Of a stretch of DNA of 64,000 bases, positions 34,425 to 43,279 are shown one piece after another. Position 1 is the stretch's first letter. Each line of letters starts with the position of its first letter. The notes under the pieces were generated by a model. The model was given only the letters and a program-made list of their open reading frames with translations, searched no databases and was not told the origin of the DNA. The DNA lies in contig CAKQDS010000008.1 in assembly GCA_934229535.1 (NCBI GenBank), positions 10,028-74,027 on the forward strand, written 5' to 3'. The position numbers and the translations under genes were made by a program. The stretch is from an uncultured Anaeroplasmataceae bacterium (GTDB taxonomy: Bacteria; Bacillota_I; Bacilli_A; Acholeplasmatales; Anaeroplasmataceae).

Positions 34425-35603
34425 TTCTAATACAAATGATTTGAAGCTATTAATTTCTTCAAGTGTTGAAAATTTGGCCATATAATATTCATTTCCAAGA
34501 GCATCAGCAAGGGCATTAGTCATTCTACCATGCATTGTGATATTGTTTTTATATTTTTCTAGTATCGTCTCATAGCTGTTTTTATATTTTAAGCGATCAC
34601 GCTTAGAAACATATACTGCATAGAACTTTTCCTTATTCAAGTCAACAAAGGTTTTATCAAAGCACATTACATCTGCCCAAATTTGATAGCAATTAACACT
34701 TTGACCAAAATTAATTAAATCAGGAGTATAGCCTCCAGGTGGACGCATATTAACCTCTAAAGCTACAATATCATTAATTTTACCGAGACCTTTTTTCTCC
34801 TTTGTTAAGCGGAAGAATTCCAAATGGAAGAAGCGTTGACGAATATTAAATGCCTTTAATACTCTTTGACCAATGTCCTTTATGTCGTTTGGAACAATTT
34901 TATTAACGTAATAGCTAACCTCAAGGTTTTCATTAACTATATCCATAATTGAAGGTGGAAAGATTTCATTATCACAAAAAACGATATCGCCTTGAGAATT
35001 GCATACACCATCAAGAGAAACAATGTTACCCTCTATATATTCTTCAATAATGTATGGAACGTTAAAGCCGTTTTTATAGAATGTTTCTAGGTCTTTTGGT
35101 GAAGAGATACGGTAGGTTTTACTTGCGCCAACACCAACATCAGGTTTAACAACAACGGGGTAACCAACTTCATCAATAAATTTTAAATCTGAGTTTATAT
35201 CTGTACAAAACTTATATCTAGCCACTGGTACTTTTGCAAGCTTATAAAACTCCTTCATTTTTGACTTAGATGTAAAGCATGAAACATCATCAGGTTTTGC
35301 ACCTTTGATATTAAAATCTAGTCGCAATTTTGCATCCTGACGTAGCCAATATTCATTATTAGATTCTAAATAATCAATTCTCCCATATTTAAAGGCAAAA
35401 AAAGCAACAGCTTTATATACCTCATCATAGTTTTCTAAACTATTTACTTTGTAATATTCAGTTAAGGAATTTTTAACATTATTTGTTAGTTGTTCATATG
35501 GTGTATCACCAATTCCTAAAACATTTACATTATTAATCTTCAAACTATTGCAAAAATTATAATAATTTTCTGGAAATGCAGGAGAAATAAAAACAAAATT
35601 CAT
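34410..35603 (-). CDS. ATP-grasp ligase of unknown substrate
   Basis: 397 residues. N-terminal pre-grasp region (FVFISPAFPENYYNFC), an ATP-grasp core with GYPVVVKPDVGVGASKTY as the phosphate-binding part, IIEEYIEGNIVSLDGV, and the metal-binding EVNMRPPGGYTPDL. This resembles carboxylate-amine ligases and carbamoyl-phosphate-synthase-like proteins used for small peptides. No partner gene is nearby, so the substrate is unknown. Confidence 0.8.
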   Translation of the reverse strand: MNFVFISPAFPENYYNFCNSLKINNVNVLGIGDTPYEQLTNNVKNSLTEYYKVNSLENYDEVYKAVAFFAFKYGRIDYLESNNEYWLRQDAKLRLDFNIKGAKPDDVSCFTSKSKMKEFYKLAKVPVARYKFCTDINSDLKFIDEVGYPVVVKPDVGVGASKTYRISSPKDLETFYKNGFNVPYIIEEYIEGNIVSLDGVCNSQGDIVFCDNEIFPPSIMDIVNENLEVSYYVNKIVPNDIKDIGQRVLKAFNIRQRFFHLEFFRLTKEKKGLGKINDIVALEVNMRPPGGYTPDLINFGQSVNCYQIWADVMCFDKTFVDLNKEKFYAVYVSKRDRLKYKNSYETILEKYKNNITMHGRMTNALADALGNEYYMAKFSTLEEINSFKSFVLEKKDN

Positions 35604-35712
35604 TATATTACATCCTTTCTTTTAATAATTTTATCACAAAATCAAAAAAACGACAAATAATTTGTGTTTATTTTAAATGTTTTGCAAAATATTTCCCATT
35701 TTATTGGATTTA

Positions 35713-35721
35713 TGATATAAT
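35713..35721 (+). promoter_or_regulatory. Extended -10 promoter of tldD-tldE
   Basis: TGATATAAT at 35713-35721; no good -35. The tldD ribosome site GAGAGGTGAC follows at about 35739. Confidence 0.55.
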
Positions 35722-35753
35722 AATTTAGTATTATTTATGAGAGGTGACAATAA

Positions 35754-37142
35754 ATGAATAAGGTAATTGCTAAAAAGGTTCTTCTTGAATGTCTAAAAAC
35801 AGGTGGAGACTTTGCAGAAATATTTTTTGAGGATAATCAAAAAAATACTATAAAGATGGTTAAGGACCATATAGATGATATTAATGTTATGCATGTTTAT
35901 GGTGCAGGCATAAGAATTTTAAAGGAAAATGCTGAGGTTTATGGCTATACTAATGAGGTTGATGAGCAAGGCTTAATGAAGCTTGCGGAAAAGCTTAATA
36001 AAGCATATCAGGCTGAGCAAATAATTAAAGATTTTGAATTTAAAGAATTTAATAAGGAACAAACTACGATAATAAATAGATGTTCTAAAGACATAGATAA
36101 TTCTTTAAAAATTGGTTATTTAAAGACCTGTTGCAAGGCAATTATGAATTATAGTGATAAAATTGTTCAAGCAATTTCTACTTTAACAGATGAAACACAG
36201 TTTGTAACAATTGCAAATAGTAATGGTGTATTTAAAAATGATGTTAGAAATCATCAAAGAGTTTTTGCTATTGCTATTGCAAGTGATGAAAATGGTATGC
36301 AACAGGCTAGTGATAGCTATGGTGGAAATTTTGATATTTCAAATTTTGATAATTTTGATTTTGAATCTTTTGCCTTAAATGTTGCAAAAAGAGCAGTATC
36401 TTCATTAACAGCCGATGAGATGGTTGGTGGAGTTTATGATGTCGTTATTCATAACGGCTTTGGTGGTGTAATTTTCCATGAGGCATGTGGCCATTCCTTG
36501 GAAGCAACGAGTGTTGCTAAAGGATTGTCAGTATTTAGTGGTAAACTTGGCGAAAAAATAGCTGCTGACTGTGTTACGGCAATAGATGATGGAACTATTC
36601 CTAACGAATGGGGTAGTGAAAATATTGATGATGAGGGCCATGAAACAAAGAAAAATGTTTTAATTGAAAACGGTATTTTAAAAAGCTATATGATTGATAT
36701 GCGAAATGGTAGAAGAATGAAGATGGAAGCAACAGGCTCATCAAGAAGAGAAAGCTATCGCTATTCGCCAACATCACGAATGACGAATACATATATAGCT
36801 AATGGTAATTCTACCTTAGAAGAAATTATAGCTAGTACAAAATATGGACTATTTGCTAAAACAATGGCTGGTGGTTCAGTTAATCCAGCAACTGGTGAAT
36901 TTAACTTTGCTGTTGGCGAGGCTTATATGATAGAGGATGGAAAGCTAACTAAGCAAGTTAAGGGAGCAACATTGATTGGTAATGGTAAGGATACTTTATT
37001 AAATATTGATATGGTTGCTAATAATCAAACATTTGGTTATGGAATGTGTGGATCATCATCTGGAAGCATTCCTGCATGTGTTGGCGAGCCAACAATAAGA
37101 GTAAAAAATATGACTGTTGGTGGAAATGGAGGAAATAAATAA
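35754..37142 (+). CDS. tldD: TldD-type metalloprotease
   Basis: 462 residues. The metal motif HEACGHSLEAT (HExxxH) lies near residue 243, followed by the conserved ENGILKSYMIDMRNGR and the GGSVNPATGEF region. TldD/TldE pairs form a protease that degrades unfolded peptides and matures some ribosomal peptides in other bacteria. It meets tldE directly: stop TAA and start ATG share a base. No peptide-antibiotic gene is adjacent. Confidence 0.92.
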   Translation: MNKVIAKKVLLECLKTGGDFAEIFFEDNQKNTIKMVKDHIDDINVMHVYGAGIRILKENAEVYGYTNEVDEQGLMKLAEKLNKAYQAEQIIKDFEFKEFNKEQTTIINRCSKDIDNSLKIGYLKTCCKAIMNYSDKIVQAISTLTDETQFVTIANSNGVFKNDVRNHQRVFAIAIASDENGMQQASDSYGGNFDISNFDNFDFESFALNVAKRAVSSLTADEMVGGVYDVVIHNGFGGVIFHEACGHSLEATSVAKGLSVFSGKLGEKIAADCVTAIDDGTIPNEWGSENIDDEGHETKKNVLIENGILKSYMIDMRNGRRMKMEATGSSRRESYRYSPTSRMTNTYIANGNSTLEEIIASTKYGLFAKTMAGGSVNPATGEFNFAVGEAYMIEDGKLTKQVKGATLIGNGKDTLLNIDMVANNQTFGYGMCGSSSGSIPACVGEPTIRVKNMTVGGNGGNK

Positions 37143-38467
37143 TGGATTTCCAAAAATTAAAAGAAGAAGCTTTAAAAAATGGAATTAAAGAGATTGAAGT
37201 GTATTCTGTTAAAGAAAATGGCATTGAAATAAGTACATATAATGATGAGGTTGATACAAATGTATTAAGTCAAACTGATGTGTTAGCTATCAGAGGTGTT
37301 TATAATAAACAAATTGTTACGATTTATGAAGAAAATAATAATGATGAAATGATTCCTAAAATAATCAATAAAATCATTGAAAATGCTTCTTTAATTGATA
37401 AAAATGAACCTTATTTTATTTATGGTGGCGACAAAAATTATGAAACAATTAGTGAAGCTAAAAATGATTTTGATGACTATAATACTAAGGATAAAGCTGA
37501 TTTATGCTTAAAGCTTAAGGATTTAATTTTTGCAAAAAGTGATACTGTAAAAAGTGTTTCAGCTTCATATTCCGAACACGATGTTGCTGTAAGTATTATT
37601 AATTCAAATGGGCTTAATGTTTCTAAGCATAATAAGTATGCATTTATTGCTGTAGAGGTAGTTTGTAGCTTAAATGAGGAAATGAAGACAGGCTTTGATT
37701 ATGTTTATTTGAAGAATATTAAAGATTTTCAAATGGATAAGCTTGCTGACAGTGCTTTTTTAGATGCTTATGAAAGCTTTAATGCGGAAAGTATTAAGTC
37801 TGGCAATTATAAGGTTGTTTTGGATAAGAGTGTTGTAAGTAGCCTTTTAAGTGCCTTTTCAAATATATTTTCAGCTGATGCGGTTATAAAAAATATGTCA
37901 TTCTTAAAGGATAAGCTAGGGGAAAAAATATTTGGAGAAAATATAACCATAATTGATGATCCAATGTTTGAGCTTGCAACGTCTAAGGATACATTTGATG
38001 ATGAGGGAGTAAAATCAACTGAAAAGACACTTGTTGAAAATGGTAAGCTAATTACTTATTTACATAATTTGAAGACTGCCTCAATAATGAAAACAAAATC
38101 AACTGGCAACGGATATAAGGCGTCTGCCTCTTCATCAGTTGGGGTTAGTCCTTCAAATCTTTATTTAAAGCCTGGTAAGGTTGAATTTGCCGAAATGCTT
38201 AAAGTAGTCGATAATGGTATTTATGTTAATTCAGTTCAAGGATTACATGCAGGGTTAAATCCAATTAGTGGTGATTTTAATCTCCAAGCTAGTGGCTTTT
38301 TAATTGAAAATGGTAAAAAAACCAAGCCTATTACATTATTTATTTTATCTGGTAAATTACAGGATATGTTAAATAATGTGGTTTATTTAGGAAATGATTT
38401 TGAAATTAAAGGAAGCGTTGGTGCTCCAAGCATTACTATTGAAAAAATGGCTATTTCCGGAAAATAA
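37142..38467 (+). CDS. tldE: TldE/PmbA-type partner protease subunit
   Basis: 441 residues, same fold as TldD but without HExxxH, as in PmbA/TldE. LVENGKLITYLHNLKTA and GLHAGLNPISGDFNLQASG are the family blocks. It should form the heterodimer with the product of the preceding gene. Confidence 0.9.
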   Translation: MDFQKLKEEALKNGIKEIEVYSVKENGIEISTYNDEVDTNVLSQTDVLAIRGVYNKQIVTIYEENNNDEMIPKIINKIIENASLIDKNEPYFIYGGDKNYETISEAKNDFDDYNTKDKADLCLKLKDLIFAKSDTVKSVSASYSEHDVAVSIINSNGLNVSKHNKYAFIAVEVVCSLNEEMKTGFDYVYLKNIKDFQMDKLADSAFLDAYESFNAESIKSGNYKVVLDKSVVSSLLSAFSNIFSADAVIKNMSFLKDKLGEKIFGENITIIDDPMFELATSKDTFDDEGVKSTEKTLVENGKLITYLHNLKTASIMKTKSTGNGYKASASSSVGVSPSNLYLKPGKVEFAEMLKVVDNGIYVNSVQGLHAGLNPISGDFNLQASGFLIENGKKTKPITLFILSGKLQDMLNNVVYLGNDFEIKGSVGAPSITIEKMAISGK

Positions 38468-38532
38468 TAATTATATTGTAATTTTCACTTTAATGATGTA
38501 TAATTTTATATATCGAAGCGAGGTAGATTTTT

Positions 38533-39252
38533 ATGAAGAATCCTTTAAAGAGTTATAAATTTTGGATTGAAGCAATATCAGCTGCAATACTTCTTGCTGT
38601 TGGTCTTGTTGGAATAATCAATAAGGAGTTTTTAGTTCCTCTTGTAGTTTTAATTACAGGAATTGCAATTTTGATTTTTGCAGTAATAAGATTTATACCC
38701 CTAATGAAAACGTTAAAAACTAATAGAAGTAGAGTGTTATCATTCTTTGAATTAGCTGTGAATTTAATCGTTGGAGTTATTTTATTTTATGGTGCAATTT
38801 TGATTTTTAAAGATAGTGATGCGGAAAGTGGTTTTCCTTATTTTGCTAAAAAATATTATCGTTTCTTTTTAGGTGGAGTTTTATATTTAAGAGGACTATG
38901 CTATTTTATTTGTACTGTCTTATTTAAAGAGGAAACAGATCAAATTAAATTTTGGACACATATTGCCTTTATAACACTTGGTGTTGTTGTATGCACTGTG
39001 GATAGTATTACACCACAAATTTTAGCATTTATAGTTGCAATATTTGCTCTTTTAGGCTCTGCAATGCTAATTGTTGATGCTGGATTTAATTATGGAAAAT
39101 ATCGTAAGGCAATAAAAACAAAACGAGAAAAAGAAAAGGCAAAAGATAATAAGGCCATAGCTCCTGGAGTTGATAAGCCTAGTGAAGAGGATAAGAATAT
39201 TAACATTCCTGTTGAGGAACCAAATAAGCAGGATGAAACTTATATAAATTAG
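38533..39252 (+). CDS. Six-helix membrane protein, DUF308/HdeD-like
   Basis: 239 residues. About six membrane helices in three hairpins up to residue 190 (FWIEAISAAILLAVGLVGI, FLVPLVVLITGIAILIFAV and so on), then a charged Lys/Glu tail with Pro. The arrangement resembles HdeD/DUF308 proteins. Function unknown. GCGAGGTAG precedes the ATG. Confidence 0.6.
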   Translation: MKNPLKSYKFWIEAISAAILLAVGLVGIINKEFLVPLVVLITGIAILIFAVIRFIPLMKTLKTNRSRVLSFFELAVNLIVGVILFYGAILIFKDSDAESGFPYFAKKYYRFFLGGVLYLRGLCYFICTVLFKEETDQIKFWTHIAFITLGVVVCTVDSITPQILAFIVAIFALLGSAMLIVDAGFNYGKYRKAIKTKREKEKAKDNKAIAPGVDKPSEEDKNINIPVEEPNKQDETYIN

Positions 39253-39277
39253 TTGTAATTTGCAACTAATTTATTTA
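39247..39277 (+). terminator. Terminator of the 38533 gene
   Basis: AATTAGTTG and CAACTAATT form a 9-bp stem with a 7-base loop, then TTATTTAT. The stem includes the stop codon. Confidence 0.6.
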
Positions 39278-39293
39278 TGTAGGGAATAAATTC

Positions 39294-39321
39294 TTTACAT
39301 AAAATAAAAATATGATATAAT
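39294..39321 (+). promoter_or_regulatory. Promoter of tig
   Basis: TTTACA at 39294-39299, a 16-base spacer, and TATAAT at 39316-39321 with an extended TG. It gives a leader of about 100 bases, long for this genome, holding an AGGAGGAG site 53 bases away from the ATG. Confidence 0.7.
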
Positions 39322-39427
39322 AATTTATGGACTTTAATTTATTTAGGAATTGGAGATTAAATATATAGGAGGAGCAGATTTCCTACATATTTTAAAAAAA
39401 TATGGTCTCCGTCTGCGCGTTATTTTT

Positions 39428-40711
39428 ATGGTTACTGAAAAGTTAGAAAAAAGTCGTATGAAGGCTACATTTGATGTAACTGCTGATGAATTTAAAAAAG
39501 CAGTTGATGAAGCATTTGTAAAGGTAAATGCAAATGCTACAATAAAAGGTTTCCGTAAGGGACATGCACCACGTTCAGTATATGAAAAGACATATGGAAC
39601 AGCTGCATTATATGAGGAAGCAATTAATATTGTCTTAAACAATAAAGTAAAAGAAATTTTTGATGATAAGGAATTAGCTCAAAAGGTACTTGGAAATTAT
39701 GTTCCTGAAGTTGGTGAAGATTTTGGACCAGATAAGGATTTCAAGGTTTCATTAACTTTTGATGTAACTCCTGAGTTTGATTTACCTGAATATAAAGGTA
39801 TTGAAGTTAAAAAAGCTATTTTAGAAGCTTCTGATTCTGAAATTGATGATGCAATTAAAGCTGTTTTATCAGCTCATTCTACTAAGGTAGAAAAGGAAGA
39901 ACAAACAATTGCAAATGGTGATTATGCAGTATTTGATTTTGAAGGAAGCGTTGATGGCAAGTTATTTGAAGGCGGTTCTGCTAAGGATTACGAGTTAAAA
40001 ATTGGTTCTGGTCAATTTATTCCAGGCTTTGAGGACCAAATGGTCGGAATGAAGGCTGGCGAAACTAAAGATGTTAATGTTACTTTCCCAGAAAATTATG
40101 GTGCAAAGGATTTAGCTGGTAAAGCTGCAGTTTTCAAAGTAAGCGTTCATAAGGTTTTAGCTGATGTTTTACCTGAATTAACTGATGCCTTTGTTGAAAG
40201 CTTAAAGATTGATGGTGTAAAAACTATTGATGATTTAAAGAAAAATAAAAAGGATTCAATTGAAGCAAATAAGAAAACAACCGAGAAGGATCGTCAAGTT
40301 GACACAATTATCAATACTATTTTAGATAATACAGTTTGTGATATGCCTGAAACTCTTGTAAAAGAAAGAGTAGACCAAATTCGTGCTCAATATGAAAACC
40401 AAGCAAAGATGTATAATATTCCATTTGAAACATTCCTTGGTTTAATGAATATTACAAAAGAAAAATTTGATGAAGAAACTGAAAAGCAAGGTGCTCGTCA
40501 AGCATTATTCTCATTAGTATTTGGTAAATTAGTTGAGGCTGAAAAGCTTACTCCAACTGAGGAAGAATTAAAGGATTTTGCCTCAAAGCAAGCTAAGGAA
40601 GGCGAAAAGCCAGAAGATTTAGTTGCTAAAAATGGCTACCAATATTTCAATCAAATTGCTTACGATAAGATGATTCAATTCTTATTAGATAATGCAAAAT
40701 ATATTGATTAA
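39428..40711 (+). CDS. tig: Trigger factor chaperone
   Basis: 427 residues from ATG 39428, where the family-typical MVTEKLEKSRMKATFDV begins. The ribosome-binding domain has GFRKGHAPRSVYEK, the FKBP-type domain has DYAVFDFEGSVDGKLFEGG and GMKAGETKDV, and a helical C-terminal chaperone domain follows. It binds nascent chains at the ribosome exit. The AGGAGGAG site lies 53 bases upstream, so either start selection is unusual or the leader folds. lon follows without clpX between. Confidence 0.94.
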   Translation: MVTEKLEKSRMKATFDVTADEFKKAVDEAFVKVNANATIKGFRKGHAPRSVYEKTYGTAALYEEAINIVLNNKVKEIFDDKELAQKVLGNYVPEVGEDFGPDKDFKVSLTFDVTPEFDLPEYKGIEVKKAILEASDSEIDDAIKAVLSAHSTKVEKEEQTIANGDYAVFDFEGSVDGKLFEGGSAKDYELKIGSGQFIPGFEDQMVGMKAGETKDVNVTFPENYGAKDLAGKAAVFKVSVHKVLADVLPELTDAFVESLKIDGVKTIDDLKKNKKDSIEANKKTTEKDRQVDTIINTILDNTVCDMPETLVKERVDQIRAQYENQAKMYNIPFETFLGLMNITKEKFDEETEKQGARQALFSLVFGKLVEAEKLTPTEEELKDFASKQAKEGEKPEDLVAKNGYQYFNQIAYDKMIQFLLDNAKYID

Positions 40712-40721
40712 TTTTAAAATT

Positions 40722-40747
40722 AAGTCCTCTTTTGAGGACTTTTTTTC
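40722..40747 (+). terminator. Rho-independent terminator of tig
   Basis: AAGTCCTC-TTTT-GAGGACTT followed by TTTTTT: a perfect 8-bp stem. Confidence 0.92.
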
Positions 40748-40774
40748 AAATTTTTAAAAAACAAAAAAATATTT

Positions 40775-40801
40775 TTGGCAAACTACTTGCAAAAGTGCCA
40801 A
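40775..40801 (+). promoter_or_regulatory. CIRCE-like operator upstream of lon
   Basis: TTGGCAAAC, nine bases, then AAGTGCCAA. CIRCE, the HrcA operator, is TTAGCACTC-N9-GAGTGCTAA: 13 of 18 arm positions match and the spacing is exact. The outer arms extend to a perfect 10-bp inverted repeat (40771-40780 and 40796-40805). It lies just upstream of the TATAAT at 40813. HrcA control of lon is known in mycoplasmas. Confidence 0.6.
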
Positions 40802-40818
40802 AAATGGTGTATTATAAT
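40788..40818 (+). promoter_or_regulatory. Promoter of lon
   Basis: TATAAT at 40813-40818 with a weak TTGCAA at 40788-40793 (19-base spacer), overlapping the CIRCE-like box. Confidence 0.55.
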
Positions 40819-40842
40819 CGTAGTCGGAAAGAGGTGTTTATA

Positions 40843-43161
40843 ATGGACGACAAAAGTAAATTAGTTTTACCGGCGATTGCTGTTCGTGGGATAGTACCAT
40901 TGCCAAATAATGAATTTAGAATTGAAATTGGAAGAGAGCCATCAGTTCAAGCATTAGATGCTGCTGAAAGTATGTATTCAAATAATATTTTGTTATTGAT
41001 TCAAAAGAACTCTCAAAATGATGACATAACTGAAAATGACCTACAACCTGTTGGCGTTTTGGCTAAAATAATATTGAAATTACGTTTGCCTAATAATAAC
41101 TATAAGGTTAAATTTAAAGTAACTGATAGAATAAATGTTTTGAATTATGAATCTGTAAATCCTTATTTTGTATGCAATTATGAGAAGTGTATTACATTAT
41201 CTTCATCACCAGAGCGTGAAGCTGTTTTGATGAAGAATGTTATGGAGTCGTTCTCAAAAAATTACAATAATTTTGTTTCGAGCGCGGATGAGATTCTTCA
41301 AACCATTCGAAATGGTGCCTCAGCAGATGTTTTATCGGATGTAATTGCTTTTAGATTACGTGGCGACGTTGATAAGTATAAATATCTTTCAGAGCTTGAT
41401 GTTTGTAATCGTTTAAAATATTTACTTGAGGATTTTGAACTAAATAAAGAATTAACTGATTTAGAAGATAAAATTAATCAAGAGGTAAAAAAATCTATTG
41501 ATCAATCACAAAAGGAATATTATCTTCGTGAAAAAATGAAGGCCATTCAAAACGAATTAGGTGATAAAGCTCGTCAGGATGAAGAGGTTGAGGAATTCCG
41601 TAAGAAGATTGAAGAAAGCCAAATGCCAGAAAGAACTAAGGAAAAGGCTCGTCAGGAATTATCAAGATATGCTTCAACGTCTAATCAAATGGCTGAATCT
41701 GGTATAATGCGTACTTATATTGAAACCTTGGTTAACTTGCCTTGGGGAAATCAAGCAAGTGTAGATAATAATGACCTTAAGGATGTTTCAATGAAGCTTG
41801 ATTCACGTCATTATGGACTTGAAAAGGTTAAGGAACGTATTGTTGAATATTTAGCTGTTAAGATTATGACTAATTGTAATCCGCATACAATTTTATGCTT
41901 TGTAGGACCACCTGGAGTTGGAAAAACTTCACTTGGAAAGAGTATAGCTGACGCCCTTGGTAGAAAGTTTATAAAGCAATCTCTTGGTGGTGTACGTGAT
42001 GAGGCTGAAATTAGAGGTCATAGAAGAACCTATATAGGAGCTATGCCTGGTAGAATTATAAAAGGTATGCTTGAAGCAAAAACTGTTAACCCAGTTTTCC
42101 TATTAGATGAAATTGATAAAATGGCTTCTGATTATCGTGGCGATCCAGCAGCTGCTATGCTTGAGGTTTTAGACCCTGAACAAAATAATAATTTTTCAGA
42201 TAATTATCTTGAGGAGCCATACGATTTATCTCAGGTTATGTTTATAACTACTGCCAATTCTTTAGAGGATATTCCTGCTCCATTACGTGATCGTATGGAA
42301 ATTATTGAATTAAGCAGTTATACTGAATTTGAAAAGTTCAATATAGCTTATAAGCATTTATTACCTCGTGAGCTTACTGATCATGGTTTAAGTGATTCAC
42401 AATTAAAAATTGAAGAAGAAGCAATGTATGAAATAATTAGAAATTACACTAGAGAAGCTGGTGTACGTGAATTGAATCGTTTGATTGCTACAATATGTCG
42501 TAAAACAGTAAAGGATGTTTTAATTAATAAAACAAATAACACTGTTATTACCAAAGAGAATTTAGCTAATTATTTAGGAAAGCCAAGATTCTTTAATAAT
42601 GTTTCTCGTCCTGAAAATCAGGTAGGTATTGTAACTGGACTTGCTTATACTCAATTTGGCGGTGATACCCTTGATATAGAGGTTACCTATTATAAGGGCA
42701 AGGGCGGATTAGTTTTAACTGGAAAGCTTGGCGATGTGATGAAGGAAAGTGCGCAAACTGCTTTATCATATGTAAAATCTCATGCTGCTGAATATGGAAT
42801 ACCTATGGATAGATTTAATGAAAATGATATTCATATCCATGTACCTGAGGGTGCTGTTCCAAAGGATGGACCTTCTGCCGGAGTTACTCTTACTACAGGT
42901 ATTGTTAGTGCTTTAAGTGGCAAGCCTGTTGATTCACATATTGGAATGACTGGAGAGGTTACACTTAGAGGTCAGGTATTACCAATTGGTGGATTAAGGG
43001 AAAAATCTATTGCTGCTCTTAGAAGTGGTTTAAAAACAATTTTAATTCCTAAGGACAATGAAAGAGACCTTGATGATGTTCCAGATGAGGTTAAAAAGTC
43101 ATTAAAAATTATCCCTGTAGCTAATGTAGGCGAAGTTTTAGATTATGCAATTATAAAATAA
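40843..43161 (+). CDS. lon: ATP-dependent protease Lon
   Basis: 772 residues from ATG 40843, with AAAGAGGTG upstream; the longer open frame runs back through the promoter. Domains: N-terminal LON substrate region, AAA+ motor (Walker A GPPGVGKTSLGKS, Walker B VFLLDEIDKM), and protease with the Ser of PKDGPSAGVTLTTG and the Lys of LREKSIAALRSG. It degrades damaged or tagged proteins. Possible HrcA control is discussed at the operator. In Mesoplasma, Lon rather than ClpXP degrades tmRNA-tagged proteins, and the tag encoded here at 57555 is of that type. Confidence 0.96.
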   Translation: MDDKSKLVLPAIAVRGIVPLPNNEFRIEIGREPSVQALDAAESMYSNNILLLIQKNSQNDDITENDLQPVGVLAKIILKLRLPNNNYKVKFKVTDRINVLNYESVNPYFVCNYEKCITLSSSPEREAVLMKNVMESFSKNYNNFVSSADEILQTIRNGASADVLSDVIAFRLRGDVDKYKYLSELDVCNRLKYLLEDFELNKELTDLEDKINQEVKKSIDQSQKEYYLREKMKAIQNELGDKARQDEEVEEFRKKIEESQMPERTKEKARQELSRYASTSNQMAESGIMRTYIETLVNLPWGNQASVDNNDLKDVSMKLDSRHYGLEKVKERIVEYLAVKIMTNCNPHTILCFVGPPGVGKTSLGKSIADALGRKFIKQSLGGVRDEAEIRGHRRTYIGAMPGRIIKGMLEAKTVNPVFLLDEIDKMASDYRGDPAAAMLEVLDPEQNNNFSDNYLEEPYDLSQVMFITTANSLEDIPAPLRDRMEIIELSSYTEFEKFNIAYKHLLPRELTDHGLSDSQLKIEEEAMYEIIRNYTREAGVRELNRLIATICRKTVKDVLINKTNNTVITKENLANYLGKPRFFNNVSRPENQVGIVTGLAYTQFGGDTLDIEVTYYKGKGGLVLTGKLGDVMKESAQTALSYVKSHAAEYGIPMDRFNENDIHIHVPEGAVPKDGPSAGVTLTTGIVSALSGKPVDSHIGMTGEVTLRGQVLPIGGLREKSIAALRSGLKTILIPKDNERDLDDVPDEVKKSLKIIPVANVGEVLDYAIIK

Positions 43162-43165
43162 TATT

Positions 43166-43195
43166 AAGGTGATGATAAAAGTCATCACCTTTTAT
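43166..43195 (+). terminator. Rho-independent terminator of lon
   Basis: AAGGTGATGA-TAAAAG-TCATCACCTT followed by TTATATT: a perfect 10-bp stem. Confidence 0.88.
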
Positions 43196-43279
43196 ATTGA
43201 AATTTATTATAAAATGTTATAAAATATATTTATCGTTTTTTAAATATCTATAAATTAGTGAAAAGGAGATGAAATAAAT

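Noticed and set aside
35754..38467. A ribosomally made peptide system around TldD/TldE
   Set aside because: No precursor-like small gene, transporter or modification enzyme is adjacent; the pair is probably housekeeping.
40771..40805. CtsR box upstream of lon
   Set aside because: The CtsR heptad repeat (GTCAAA type) is absent; the inverted repeat matches CIRCE spacing instead.
40732..40842. Extended N-terminus of Lon
   Set aside because: It runs through the tig terminator tail, the CIRCE-like box and the promoter, so it cannot be translated from the lon transcript.
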